Assembly (NCBI RefSeq): GCF_900585905.1
Contig: NZ_UTVH01000095.1
Span: 124,001 to 188,000, forward strand
DNA: 64,000 nt
Direction: 5' to 3'
From: Pseudomonas viridiflava
Lineage (GTDB): Bacteria; Pseudomonadota; Gammaproteobacteria; Pseudomonadales; Pseudomonadaceae
Shown one piece after another: positions 17,502 to 26,449 of this stretch. Under the pieces are notes generated by a model. It did not search any database, was not told the DNA's origin, and was given only the letters and a program-made list of their open reading frames with translations. The translations under genes were made by a program, and so were the position numbers. The number at the start of each line of letters is the position of its first letter. Position 1 is the first letter of the stretch.

Positions 17502-18578
17502 TCAGCCGCGTGAGCGCGTGGGCAAGACGTCTTTGAGTTTGGCGTGCATGCTGCGCAGGGTTTTTTCGGTGCTTTCCCAGTCGATGCAGGCATCGGTCAC
17601 TGAAACGCCATATTGCAGTTCCGACAGATCTTTCGGAATTGCCTGACAACCCCAGTTCAAATGGCTTTCGACCATCAGGCCGATGATTGACTGATTGCCT
17701 TCCAGGATCTGATTGGCCACGTTTTCCATGACCAGCGGCTGCAGGGCAGGGTCCTTGTTGGAGTTGGCGTGGCTGCAATCAACCATGATATTGGGCTTGA
17801 TGCTGGCCTTGTTCAGCGCTTGCTCGCACAGCGCCACACTCACTGAATCGTAGTTGGGCTTGCCGTTGCCGCCGCGCAGGACCACGTGACCATAGGCATT
17901 GCCCTTGGTGGTGACGATGGACACGCCACCTTCCTGGTTGATGCCCAGAAAACGGTGCGGGCTGGAAACCGATTGCAGTGCGTTGATCGCAACCGTCAGA
18001 CCGCCGTCGGTGCCGTTCTTGAATCCGACTGCCGACGACAGGCCCGAGGCCATTTCCCGGTGAGTCTGCGATTCGGTCGTGCGCGCGCCGATGGCTGACC
18101 AGCTGATCAGGTCCTGCAGGTACTGCGGAGAAATCGGGTCCAGTGCCTCGGTTGCCGTCGGCAGGCCCATTTCAGCCAGGTCCAGCAGCAACTGACGACC
18201 GATGTGCAGGCCATCCTGGATCTTGAACGAGTCATCCAGGTAAGGATCGTTGATCAGACCTTTCCAGCCCACTGTGGTGCGCGGCTTTTCGAAATACACG
18301 CGCATCACCAGATACAGCGTATCGCTGACTTCTGCAGCCAGGGCCTTGAGGCGCTGGGCATATTCGTGGGCGGCCTTGAGGTCGTGGATCGAGCACGGCC
18401 CGATCACGATGAACAGGCGGTGATCCTTGCCATCGAGAATGTTGCGCACCACTTCGCGGCCTTCGCTGACGGTTTTCAGCGCGGCAGCGGTGAGCGGGAT
18501 TTCGCGCTTGAGCTGATCCGGTGTGATCAGTGTCTCGTTGGAAGAAACGTTAAGGTCGTCAATCTGTAAATCAGCCAT
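17502..18578 (-). CDS. 3-deoxy-7-phosphoheptulonate synthase (class I)
   Basis: The 358-residue DAHP synthase condenses phosphoenolpyruvate with erythrose 4-phosphate, the first step of aromatic amino acid synthesis. Family motifs seen are FIVIGPCSIHD, VMRVYFEKPRTTVGWKGLINDP, SWSAIGARTTESQTHREMASGL, GFKNGTDG and NIMVDCSHANSNKD. Length and motifs fit the AroF/AroG/AroH group; the sensitivity to Tyr, Phe or Trp cannot be read from sequence. I start at MADLQ (18578), matching other pseudomonads; an ATG four codons upstream is possible. Confidence 0.92.
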   Translation of the reverse strand: MADLQIDDLNVSSNETLITPDQLKREIPLTAAALKTVSEGREVVRNILDGKDHRLFIVIGPCSIHDLKAAHEYAQRLKALAAEVSDTLYLVMRVYFEKPRTTVGWKGLINDPYLDDSFKIQDGLHIGRQLLLDLAEMGLPTATEALDPISPQYLQDLISWSAIGARTTESQTHREMASGLSSAVGFKNGTDGGLTVAINALQSVSSPHRFLGINQEGGVSIVTTKGNAYGHVVLRGGNGKPNYDSVSVALCEQALNKASIKPNIMVDCSHANSNKDPALQPLVMENVANQILEGNQSIIGLMVESHLNWGCQAIPKDLSELQYGVSVTDACIDWESTEKTLRSMHAKLKDVLPTRSRG

Positions 18579-18826
18579 CGTGCTACTCATCTGTCACAGT
18601 TGCCGGCCGCCAAGGATCCCCGTGGGGCGAAGCCTGGCAAGATTGAGCGAGACGGGGGACCGAACCTTAGCGCGTTAGGCGGCCCTTCGACAATGGGCAA
18701 ACGCCGGTTTGTCGGGCCAGAGCGGCCATTTGCGCAGTGTGTACGCCGAGCACCCGGCCGGATCGGGTGATTTGCCACAAACCCCCGCGGCGGGGATAGT
18801 GGCTGGTGAGTATGCGGAGGCTATCG

Positions 18827-19162
18827 TTGAACCAACTTGAACTGAGTGACTTTGATATCGATCAGCAACTGCTGCAGTTACCGGGCATTTCACTGCTGAT
18901 TTTCACCGGCGCCGGTTGCGCCAGTTGTCGCTACGCCCGGCAGACGCTGCCGACACTGCAGCTTGAGATCGACCGGCTGTGCTGGATCGATGCCCAGGCA
19001 AGCGGCGGGGCGGTGACGCGCTATGAAGTGTTTCATCTGCCCGCCTTGTTCGTTGTGCGTGACGGCCAGTTCCACGGCGCGCTGCGTACCCCGCTGACCC
19101 GCAGTGGCATAGAGCGGGCGCTGGCCGAGGCGCTTGCCTCGCAGCCCGATGAGCTGCCATGA
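18827..19162 (+). CDS. Thioredoxin-like protein with CxxC motif
   Basis: The 111-residue protein has a thioredoxin fold: ISLLIFTGAGCASCRYARQTLP gives strand, CASC active site and helix, and HLPALFVVRDGQ gives the cis-Pro strand. It has no signal peptide, so it should act in the cytoplasm. GGAGG lies 6 bases before a TTG at 18827, which I prefer to the ATG at 18812 that overlaps this ribosome site. It is 71 bases upstream of the 5'-nucleotidase pseudogene and probably co-transcribed with it. Confidence 0.72.
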   Translation: MNQLELSDFDIDQQLLQLPGISLLIFTGAGCASCRYARQTLPTLQLEIDRLCWIDAQASGGAVTRYEVFHLPALFVVRDGQFHGALRTPLTRSGIERALAEALASQPDELP

Positions 19163-19233
19163 CGCTGATCGGCCAGGCCAGGTGTTCCCCACCCGGATTA
19201 CTCCTAATCAGAACCGTTTGCACAGAGAGACCT

Positions 19234-20126
19234 ATGGCGACCCTTCAAGGCAACAATCTGGTCCTGGCGATTTCATCGCGCGCCCTGTTCGATTTGCAGG
19301 ACAGCCATGCGATCTACATGGCCGATGGCGTCGAGGCATACCGCCAATACCAGATCGATCACGAAGACGAAATTCTCGAGCCCGGTGATGCGTTCCGGCT
19401 GGTGGAAAAGCTGCTGAGCCTCAACGCGAGCCTGAGCCAGGCGCGTGTCGAAGTGATACTGGTCTCGCGCAACAGTGCCGACACCGGTTTGCGCGTGTTC
19501 AACTCGATTCAGCACTACGGGCTGGACATCACTCGCGCCGCGTTCGTGGGCGGGCGCAGTCCCTGGCGGCATTCGGCTGCCATCTTTTTCTGTCGACCCA
19601 CGCCGAGGATGTACGTAGCGCCCTGGACGCCGGTTTCGCGGCGGCGACCATTCTCTCCGGTGGCGCGCGGCGGGCGGCCAGTGCCGAGTTGCGCATTGCC
19701 TTTGATGGTGATGCTGTGCTGTTTTCCGATGCGTCCGAACGGGTGTACCAGAGCCGCGGCCTGGAGGCTTTTCAGGCCAGCGAGCGGCAAGCAGCCCGCG
19801 AGCCGCTGCCGGGCGGACCGTTCAAACCATTCCTTGCTGCGCTCAACCTGTTACAGCGCGAATTCCCCGAGGCTGCCTGCCCGATTCGGACAGCGCTGGT
19901 CACCGCCCGCTCGGCGCCCGCCCATGAACGGGTGATCCGCACCCTGCGCGAATGGGATATCCGTCTGGATGAGTCGCTGTTTCTCGGCGGCCTGGAAAAG
20001 TCGGCATTTCTTGAGGCGTTCGCTGCCGATGTGTTTTTCGATGATCAGCCGGGTCATTGCGAAAAAGCACGCGAAGTTGTCGCCACCGGCCATGTTCCCC
20101 ATGGCATCAGCAACCCATTAACGTGA
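19234..20126 (+). pseudogene. 5'-nucleotidase (PF06189 type), frameshifted
   Basis: The N-terminal part (from MATLQGNNLVLAISSRALFD to ITRAAFVGGRSPW) lies in one frame to about 19564. The rest (LAAFGCHLFLSTHAEDV.. through LRIAFDGDAVLFSD.. to HGISNPLT) continues in another frame from about 19563 to 20126. The two halves together make one cytosolic 5'-nucleotidase of about 300 residues. Family members normally have a few residues, including a Tyr, between GRSP and LAAF. Their absence here fits a 10-base deletion between CCTGG repeats, but a sequencing error is an alternative. As given, translation of the first frame would end after an unrelated tail at 19935. Confidence 0.8.
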
Positions 20127-20222
20127 TCGACTCGCCGTATTTGCGGGGAAATTTCTTCGTGTCGTTGATGCCGCTGCTACGCTCAGACAATCTCCGCCAA
20201 ACGGCAGCAAAGGAGGTCGCTG

Positions 20223-20735
20223 ATGATCCGTTCGATGCTGTATGCCACAGATTTGGGGCTGTACGCGCCTTTTGTCATGCAGCACGCGCTGGCATTGGCC
20301 CGAACCTTCAAAGCCGAGTTGTACCTGGTGCACGCGGTTGAGCCGTTGGGCCTGTTTGCCGAGTCGGTGCTACAGACCTGGCTGGGCGAAGACGCTTTCA
20401 GGGACGTGCAGGGCCAGGGCGTCAACACGCTGCTTGAAGCCATCGAGCGCAAGGTGCTCGATGGCTTGCGTGATGAGTTGGGGGAGGATTTTCAGGACCT
20501 TGAACTGATCCGTACTGTGCGGGTGATTCTGGGTGATCCGTGCGCGGTCATTCTCGAGCAGGCCGAGCAGTTGGGTGTCGATCTGTTGATTGTCGGCAGT
20601 CACAGTCATTGCGCCGACACCTCGGCGCCGATGGGGCGTACCGCGTCACGCGTACTGCAGCTGGCCCAGGTTCCGGTGTACATGGTGCCTGGTCGTAGAC
20701 GCGACTCGCGGAGGGCAGATGCTCAGTCGATGTGA
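20223..20735 (+). CDS. Universal stress protein family protein
   Basis: The 170-residue UspA-like protein starts MIRSMLYATDLGLYAP, has HALALARTFKAELYLVHAVEPLG and ends with the nucleotide-binding loop VGSHSHCADTSAPMGRTASRVLQLAQVPVYMVP. The loop keeps Gly and Ser positions for ATP binding, though the spacing is slightly unusual. AGGAGG directly precedes the ATG. It is a single gene between the 5'-nucleotidase remnant and cysB; the role is general stress survival by family, the specific signal unknown. Confidence 0.82.
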   Translation: MIRSMLYATDLGLYAPFVMQHALALARTFKAELYLVHAVEPLGLFAESVLQTWLGEDAFRDVQGQGVNTLLEAIERKVLDGLRDELGEDFQDLELIRTVRVILGDPCAVILEQAEQLGVDLLIVGSHSHCADTSAPMGRTASRVLQLAQVPVYMVPGRRRDSRRADAQSM

Positions 20736-20853
20736 AATCAGGCGTGCCTTTGCCTTGCAAAAGTGATAAAAAGTTCTAGCTTTAAGTTGTAACCAATTAT
20801 CCAGTTATATACCGTCGCTGCTGCCGTGACGCTTTCCTGCTTGAGGGATCCAT

Positions 20854-21828
20854 ATGAAGCTTCAACAATTGCGCTACATCTGGGAAGTGGCGCACCACGA
20901 CCTCAACGTTTCGGCAACGGCCCAGAGTCTTTATACGTCCCAACCCGGTATCAGCAAGCAGATCAGGCTGCTTGAAGACGAACTCGGCGTCGAGGTATTC
21001 GCCCGCAGCGGCAAGCATCTGACCCGGGTCACGCCAGCCGGTGAGCGCATCATCACCACCGCCGGAGAAATCCTGCGCAAGGTCGAGAGCATCAAGCAGA
21101 TTGCCCAGGAATTCTCCAACGAGAAGAAAGGCACGCTGTCGATTGCCACCACCCACACCCAGGCGCGCTACGCCTTGCCCCCGGTGATCAGCAGTTTCAT
21201 CAAGCAGTACCCGGACGTTTCCCTGCACATGCATCAGGGCTCGCCGATGCAGATCGCCGAGATGGCTGCCGGCGGCACTGTGGATTTCGCCATCGCCACT
21301 GAAGCGCTGGAGTTGTTCGGCGATCTGGTGATGATGCCGTGCTATCGCTGGAACCGATGCGTGGTGGTGCCCCACGGGCATCCGCTGACCAAGGCGCCGA
21401 AGTTGACCCTGGAATTGCTTGCCGAATACCCGATCGTCACGTACGTGTTCGGTTTTACCGGGCGTTCGAAACTGGACGAAGCATTCAGCCATCGCGGCCT
21501 GGACCCCAAAGTGGTGTTCACCGCCGCCGACGCCGACGTGATCAAGACTTATGTGCGCCTGGGGCTGGGCGTCGGCATCGTTGCGAAGATGGCGGTGGAC
21601 GCAAAACTGGACAGCGATCTGGTCATGCTCGACGCCAGCGATCTGTTCGAGTCCAGCATTACCCGGATCGGTTTCCGCCGTGGCACCTTCATGCGTGGGT
21701 TCATGTGTGACTTCATCGAGAAGTTCGCCCCCCACCTGACCCGCGAAGTGATGACCAAGGCTATTCAATGCCACAACAAACAGGAACTCGAAGACCTTTT
21801 TGCTGAGGTTGAACTGCCGGTGCATTGA
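20854..21828 (+). CDS. cysB: LysR-type regulator CysB
   Basis: The 324-residue LysR-family regulator has an N-terminal winged helix MKLQQLRYIWEVAHHDLNVSATAQ..TSQPGISKQIRLLEDELG and a long effector domain containing the CysB hallmarks TTHTQARYALPPVI and YVFGFTGRSKLDEAF. CysB activates sulfate assimilation genes in response to N-acetylserine; cysH, a target, lies convergently just downstream. The 118-base upstream spacer is A+T-rich with a TATATA box candidate near 20806. Confidence 0.95.
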   Translation: MKLQQLRYIWEVAHHDLNVSATAQSLYTSQPGISKQIRLLEDELGVEVFARSGKHLTRVTPAGERIITTAGEILRKVESIKQIAQEFSNEKKGTLSIATTHTQARYALPPVISSFIKQYPDVSLHMHQGSPMQIAEMAAGGTVDFAIATEALELFGDLVMMPCYRWNRCVVVPHGHPLTKAPKLTLELLAEYPIVTYVFGFTGRSKLDEAFSHRGLDPKVVFTAADADVIKTYVRLGLGVGIVAKMAVDAKLDSDLVMLDASDLFESSITRIGFRRGTFMRGFMCDFIEKFAPHLTREVMTKAIQCHNKQELEDLFAEVELPVH

Positions 21829-21844
21829 TCGGCCGGGGCAAGGT

Positions 21845-21927
21845 GCAGGAGCGAACTTGTTCGCGAGACGGCGTTTCGAGCCACACAGTGATGTCGAATC
21901 GACCGGCCCTTCGCCAACCGGTTGGCG
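21845..21927. repeat. REP-type palindromes between cysB and cysH
   Basis: A REP-like unit (GGAGCGAACTTGTTCGCGAG) at about 21848-21867 is followed by a perfect 16-base palindrome CGCCAACCGGTTGGCG at 21912-21927. The latter could serve as a convergent transcription stop. Confidence 0.65.
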
Positions 21928-21963
21928 TCTACAAGGCCGGGGTTGCAGCGTGACAGCGCAGCG

Positions 21964-22698
21964 TCAGGCCTTGGCGATCACGTTGCCGGCATGCAGCCCG
22001 CATTCCTTCTGGGTTGCTTCTTCCCACCACCAGCGGCCTTCGCGTTCGTGCTGGTTGGGCAATACCGGGCGGGTGCAGGGCTCGCAACCGATACTGATGA
22101 AACCGCGTTCGTGCAGGCTGTTGAAAGGCAGTTCCAGCATGCGAATGTAGCCCCAGACCTCTTCACTGCTCATCTGCGCCAGCGGGTTGAATTTGTACAG
22201 GGTGCGTTCTGGTGTCGAGAACGCCGTGTCGATTTCCAGTGCGGCCACGTTGCTGCGGGTGCCAGGGCTTTGATCGCGGCGCTGGCCAGTGGCCCACGCC
22301 GTCACGCCTGACAACTTGCGCCGCAGTGGCTCGATCTTGCGGATGCCGCAGCATTCGCCATGGCCATCGCGGTAGAAACTGAACAGGCCCTTGGCCTTGA
22401 CCAACGCTTCCAGTTTCTGATGGTCGGGGGTCATGATCTCGATATCGATCTTGTAATGCTCACGCACCTGTTCGATGAACCGGTAGGTTTCCGGATGCAG
22501 TCGGCCGGTATCGAGGCTGAACACTTTGACGTTCTTGTTCAGCTTCCAGGCCATGTCCACCAGCACCACATCCTCGGCGCCGCTGAAGGAAATCCACAGC
22601 TCGTCGCCGAATTGCTCGAAGGCGAGCTTGAGAATGTCCTGGGGGGATTTATTGGCGTAGGTCGTGGCGAGGCCGACGACGTCGAAAGTTGGGCTCAT
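21964..22698 (-). CDS. cysH: Assimilatory APS/PAPS reductase CysH
   Basis: The 244-residue sulfonucleotide reductase produces sulfite from activated sulfate using thioredoxin. Two cysteine pairs (HGECCGIRKIEPLRR and IGCEPCTRPV) indicate an iron-sulfur, adenylyl-sulfate-using type as known in Pseudomonas. PP-loop block SFSGAEDVVLVDMA and DTGRLHPETYRF are visible. The usual C-terminal ECG(I/L)H catalytic motif is present as KECGLH. It is regulated by CysB in related species; the genes converge here. Confidence 0.93.
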   Translation of the reverse strand: MSPTFDVVGLATTYANKSPQDILKLAFEQFGDELWISFSGAEDVVLVDMAWKLNKNVKVFSLDTGRLHPETYRFIEQVREHYKIDIEIMTPDHQKLEALVKAKGLFSFYRDGHGECCGIRKIEPLRRKLSGVTAWATGQRRDQSPGTRSNVAALEIDTAFSTPERTLYKFNPLAQMSSEEVWGYIRMLELPFNSLHERGFISIGCEPCTRPVLPNQHEREGRWWWEEATQKECGLHAGNVIAKA

Positions 22699-22817
22699 CA
22701 GGCGGTTTCCTAAATGTGGCGCTTAGGCGCTCGTAGTGACGCCGATGGTAACAAAATCCACCTCAATTGGCCGAGCTTGCCACTCAGGGTGGCTTGCTCC
22801 TGACTGGCGGATACCGC

Positions 22818-22890
22818 CTTCGCCAGCAAGCTTGCTCCTACAAAAACCAAACGGCACCGGCGCCTGATGGGAGCGAGCTTACTCGCGAAG
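22818..22890. repeat. REP pair (BIME) between cysH and pabB
   Basis: Two oppositely oriented REP sequences, CTTCGCCAGCAAGCTTGCTC at 22818-22837 and GGGAGCGAGCTTACTCGCGA near 22869-22888, are separated by about 30 bases. This is a typical mobile REP doublet in a 258-base spacer without genes. Confidence 0.75.
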
Positions 22891-22956
22891 TTGGTTAACC
22901 CAGCCCCGCTATGAGGCGAACACTGCCTGCGCAGGCAAGGGTGCTCGGACAAGAAA

Positions 22957-24306
22957 TTAGAAGTTCTGTTCCAGGGTTTCCAGCAGCACGCGGACCTTGC
23001 TGAAGGTCTCCTGATACTCCGCTTCACACTCGGAATCGGCCACGATACCGCCGCCGCCCCAGCAGGACACTGTGCCGCCTTTGACCAGCAGGCTGCGAAT
23101 GGCGATGGAACTGTCCATTTCGCCACGCACGTCCAGATACAGCAACGACCCGCAGTACAGGGCGCGGCGAGAAAGCTCCAGCTCGTCGATGATTTGCATC
23201 GCCCGGATCTTCGGCGCGCCGGTGATCGAGCCGCCGGGGAAACTGCCCGCAATCAGGTCCAGTGCATCGCGGCCTTCGGCCAGTTCGCCGGTTATGCTGC
23301 TGACCAGATGGTGCACGTTGGGATAGCTTTCCAGGCTGAACAGCTCGGGCACTTTCACCGAACCGATGCGGCAATTGCGTCCCAGATCATTGCGCAACAG
23401 GTCAACGATCATCAGGTTTTCCGCGCGATCCTTGGGGCTCGCCAACAGCGCTTCGGCATACGCCTTGTCCTCGATAGCGTCACTGCTGCGCGGACGCGTA
23501 CCTTTGATCGGGCGAGTTTCGACCTGGCTATCGCTGACCCTGACGAAGCGCTCTGGCGACAGGCTCAGGATCGCATCGCCGTCAGGCAAGGCCATGTAAC
23601 CGGAAAACGGCGTCGGGCAGGCGGCGCGCAGCGCACAGTACGCAGCCCAGGGGTCCCCCTGGCAAGCGGCCTGAAAACGCTGGGCAAAGTTGACCTGATA
23701 ACAGTCGCCTGCCTGGATGTAAGCCTGAATGCGGACAAAAGCAGCACGATAGTCATCGGCATGCAGATCGGCCTCGAACGCTGAAGTGAGGCTGAATTGA
23801 GCAACGTCCAGGTCGCCAGGCTCACTGAACAACGCCAACAAGCGCTGCGCTTCGCCGGGTGCCAGCGAGGGATGACACATCAGCTGGGTGGTCAGCGCCT
23901 GATGGTCTGAGATAACCGCCCAGGCGTACAGCCCGAGGCGGGCGTCCGGTAATTGCAGATCATCCATCGCGCGCCCGGCGGCTTGAGGCTCCAGGCGACG
24001 GCCGAAGTCATACCCCAGGTAACCCAGCAGCCCGCCAGCGAAGGGCAACTCGCTGCCTGCTGGCAGGTGCGCCGGGCCCAGTTGTGCCAGGCTCTGGCGC
24101 AGAAGCTCAAAGAACGCGTGGCCGCTTTCCCCGGCCTGCGGCGCTAGCTGCTCCAGCGGCCAGGCGCTGTACACATCGAACCTGCCACGCCCGGCGCCGG
24201 GGCGACCGCTGTCCAGCAGGATGGCGCCGGGGGCGTGGCGGATCCTGGCGAAGCTCTCGGCAGGATTGGCGCAATAGGGCAGGGGATAGAGTGAACACGT
24301 GGGCAT
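22957..24306 (-). CDS. pabB: Aminodeoxychorismate synthase component I PabB
   Basis: The 449-residue chorismate-utilising enzyme, with glutamine amidotransferase partner PabA, makes 4-amino-4-deoxychorismate for folate. It has an N-terminal domain with GGLLGYLGYDFGRRLE and the chorismate domain with GDCYQVNFAQRF, the PIKGTRPR block (the PIKGT lysine is the PabB nucleophile, where TrpE has Ala), ENLMIVDLLRNDLGR and GSITGAPKIRAM. The length is normal. It is a single gene on the minus strand. Confidence 0.9.
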   Translation of the reverse strand: MPTCSLYPLPYCANPAESFARIRHAPGAILLDSGRPGAGRGRFDVYSAWPLEQLAPQAGESGHAFFELLRQSLAQLGPAHLPAGSELPFAGGLLGYLGYDFGRRLEPQAAGRAMDDLQLPDARLGLYAWAVISDHQALTTQLMCHPSLAPGEAQRLLALFSEPGDLDVAQFSLTSAFEADLHADDYRAAFVRIQAYIQAGDCYQVNFAQRFQAACQGDPWAAYCALRAACPTPFSGYMALPDGDAILSLSPERFVRVSDSQVETRPIKGTRPRSSDAIEDKAYAEALLASPKDRAENLMIVDLLRNDLGRNCRIGSVKVPELFSLESYPNVHHLVSSITGELAEGRDALDLIAGSFPGGSITGAPKIRAMQIIDELELSRRALYCGSLLYLDVRGEMDSSIAIRSLLVKGGTVSCWGGGGIVADSECEAEYQETFSKVRVLLETLEQNF

Positions 24307-24500
24307 GCCAGGCTTCTGATCAGCGGCGCGGGCAGCGATTGTAGCCGCCCGCGTCGCCGGGGCCTAGCGCATTCCAGTGCTGGTCGCGTGGCTGCTGTCG
24401 TTGCGAATACTCGGGGCAAAACCTAGTAGTTTTGTCAGGTAGACGAATCACGTCGAGGCGCTCAGGCTGGTGGGTATCGCTAATTACGGAATTGCGTGAA

Positions 24501-25445
24501 ATGTCTCGACAGATTCGATCATGTCGCTACGCCTACGATGCTTCAGACCGCCTCGCGTCCCGCGCGCAGCTGGCCGAAGCCCCGATGCTGGATTTTTACC
24601 AGGCCGACAGACTGGTCACGCAAATCCAGGGCGCCCGTCAGCGCAGTCTTGTGTATCACGACAGCCAGCTTCTGGCGCAGCGCACCTTGGTCGGAGAACT
24701 CGCTGTCACTGCACTGGTCGCCACAGACCCACAGCACAGCGTACTGCGCGCCGGTGAGTCTGCCATCGCCTACACGCCTTACGGCCACCATGATCAGCTC
24801 ATGGCATTGGCCGGACTGCCCGCCTTCAACGGTCAACAGCCCGATCCCGTTACCGGCCACTATCTGCTGGGCAATGGCTATCGCGCCTACAACCCTGCGT
24901 TGATGCGCTTCAACAGCCCGGACAGCCTCAGCCCGTTCGGCGAAGGGGGGTTAAACGCTTATGCCTATTGCGCTGGCGATCCGGTCAACCGCAGTGATCC
25001 AAGTGGGCACAAAGCGGATACCCGTCAGATCCTGTCCTATGTCTGGCTCGGTCTGGCCCTGTTTGGCGCCGCCTGGGGTGTCAAGACTGCCATGCCAGCG
25101 CTTAAAGCCGTTGGCAAAGGCACTGCGACACGCGCTCAGCAGTTGAGCGCAGGTTCTGCTGTGACCCAGGTCGCGGCAACTACGCTTGTCGCCGCCAGCA
25201 CCGTGGTGAATGCGGTTGAGCCCGGCGCACCGGCATCGACAGCTCTGTTGGGGATTGCGGTTGCCATCGCACTCCCCACCGTGCCGGCCCGTATCGTCGC
25301 GAGCAAGCTGACCAATTCGGCTGCGAAGCAAGCCGCCGGGGCCAATGCGAGGAACGCATCCATTCCGATGAGCACGATTCAGTCCAGTCCCCGCAGTAGG
25401 GCTTCAAGTATCCGCGGCGATCAGGTTCGGGTAACCCGTTTATAA
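24501..25445 (+). CDS. Orphan RHS-core protein with variable C-terminus
   Basis: The 314-residue protein starts MSRQIRSCRYAYDASDRL. Residues 1-165 match the RHS repeat-associated core, ending in the conserved block GHYLLGNGYRAYNPALMRFNSPDSLSPFGEGGLNAYAYCAGDPVNRSDPSGH. After this hinge comes an unrelated tail of about 140 residues with two or three hydrophobic segments (ILSYVWLGLALFGAAWG; TALLGIAVAIALP). This is the layout of polymorphic toxins cut down to core plus tip. No secretion domain, PAAR motif or adjacent immunity-like gene is seen. A free-standing host-targeting or toxin-reservoir role is inference. Confidence 0.75.
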   Translation: MSRQIRSCRYAYDASDRLASRAQLAEAPMLDFYQADRLVTQIQGARQRSLVYHDSQLLAQRTLVGELAVTALVATDPQHSVLRAGESAIAYTPYGHHDQLMALAGLPAFNGQQPDPVTGHYLLGNGYRAYNPALMRFNSPDSLSPFGEGGLNAYAYCAGDPVNRSDPSGHKADTRQILSYVWLGLALFGAAWGVKTAMPALKAVGKGTATRAQQLSAGSAVTQVAATTLVAASTVVNAVEPGAPASTALLGIAVAIALPTVPARIVASKLTNSAAKQAAGANARNASIPMSTIQSSPRSRASSIRGDQVRVTRL

Positions 25446-25465
25446 GGCAAACCAACCCGAGGTAC

Positions 25466-26449
25466 TCAGTGCACGCCCTCAACATGCCCGAACAGTTCCT
25501 GCACGAACTGCACCCGCGCCTCGGGGGTTTCAATCGTGCCGTCGCGCGCCAGCTCTTCAAGCCGCGCTTCCACTGCCTGGGTACGATGGGTCAGGCCGCA
25601 GTCGTTGGCAATCTGGATGTTCAGGCCGGGTCGGGCGTTGAGTTCCAGGATCAGCGGGCCTTTTTCCTGGTCCAGCACCATATCGACGCCGATGTAACCC
25701 AGGCCGCACAGCTCGTAGCATTCGGCAGCCAGCTTCATGAAGCCATCCCAGTTGGGCAGCTGCACGCCGTCCACTGCGTTGGTGGTGTCCGGATGTTTGG
25801 TGATGATGCTGTTGAGCCAGGTACCCTTGAGGGTAATGCCGGTGGCCAGGTCGACGCCAACGCCAATGGCGCCCTGGTGCAGGTTGGCCTTGCCGCCGGA
25901 CTGGCGAGTCGGCAGGCGCAGCATGGCCATCACCGGATAGCCCATCAGCACGATGATGCGGATGTCCGGCACGCCTTCGTAACTGATGCTCTTGAAGATC
26001 TGGTCGGGGGTGACCCGATACTCGATCAGCGCGCGATCACGATGGCCACCCAGCGAATACAGGCCGGTAAGAATGCTGGAGATCTGATGCTCGATTTCCG
26101 AGTGGCTGATGATCCGCCCGGAGATCGTGCGATAGCGGTTTTCGAAGCGGTCGGCGATCACCAGAATACCGTCGCCACCTGCGCCTTGCGCAGGCTTGAT
26201 GACGAAGTCGCTACGCCCGCCGATGATCTCGTCGAGCTTGTCGATTTCTTTCTCGGTGGCAATCACACCGTACATCTCGGGCACGTGCATGCCCGCTGCA
26301 ATCGCCCGCTCCTTGGTGATGATCTTGTCATCGACAATAGGGTACAGGTTGCGCTTGTTGTACTTGAGCACGTAGTCGGCGTTACGCCGGTTGATGCCCA
26401 TGATGCCCTTGGCCTCCAGCGCCTTCCAGGTTTTCCACCAGCCGATCAC
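25466..26449 (-). CDS. ATP-grasp amino-acid ligase, RimK-like
   Basis: The 327-residue ATP-grasp enzyme of the alpha-L-glutamate ligase-like group shows KPAQGAGGDGILVI (ATP loop), DIRIIVLMGYPVMAMLRLP, NLHQGAIGVGVD and LILELNARPGLNIQIAN (metal ligands). Relatives such as RimK add glutamates to protein termini; the substrate here is unknown. The start overlaps the stop of the upstream transglutaminase/7TM gene by four bases (ATGA), so it is the third gene of a coupled operon with a retropepsin-like protease. Confidence 0.85.
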   Translation of the reverse strand: MIGWWKTWKALEAKGIMGINRRNADYVLKYNKRNLYPIVDDKIITKERAIAAGMHVPEMYGVIATEKEIDKLDEIIGGRSDFVIKPAQGAGGDGILVIADRFENRYRTISGRIISHSEIEHQISSILTGLYSLGGHRDRALIEYRVTPDQIFKSISYEGVPDIRIIVLMGYPVMAMLRLPTRQSGGKANLHQGAIGVGVDLATGITLKGTWLNSIITKHPDTTNAVDGVQLPNWDGFMKLAAECYELCGLGYIGVDMVLDQEKGPLILELNARPGLNIQIANDCGLTHRTQAVEARLEELARDGTIETPEARVQFVQELFGHVEGVH

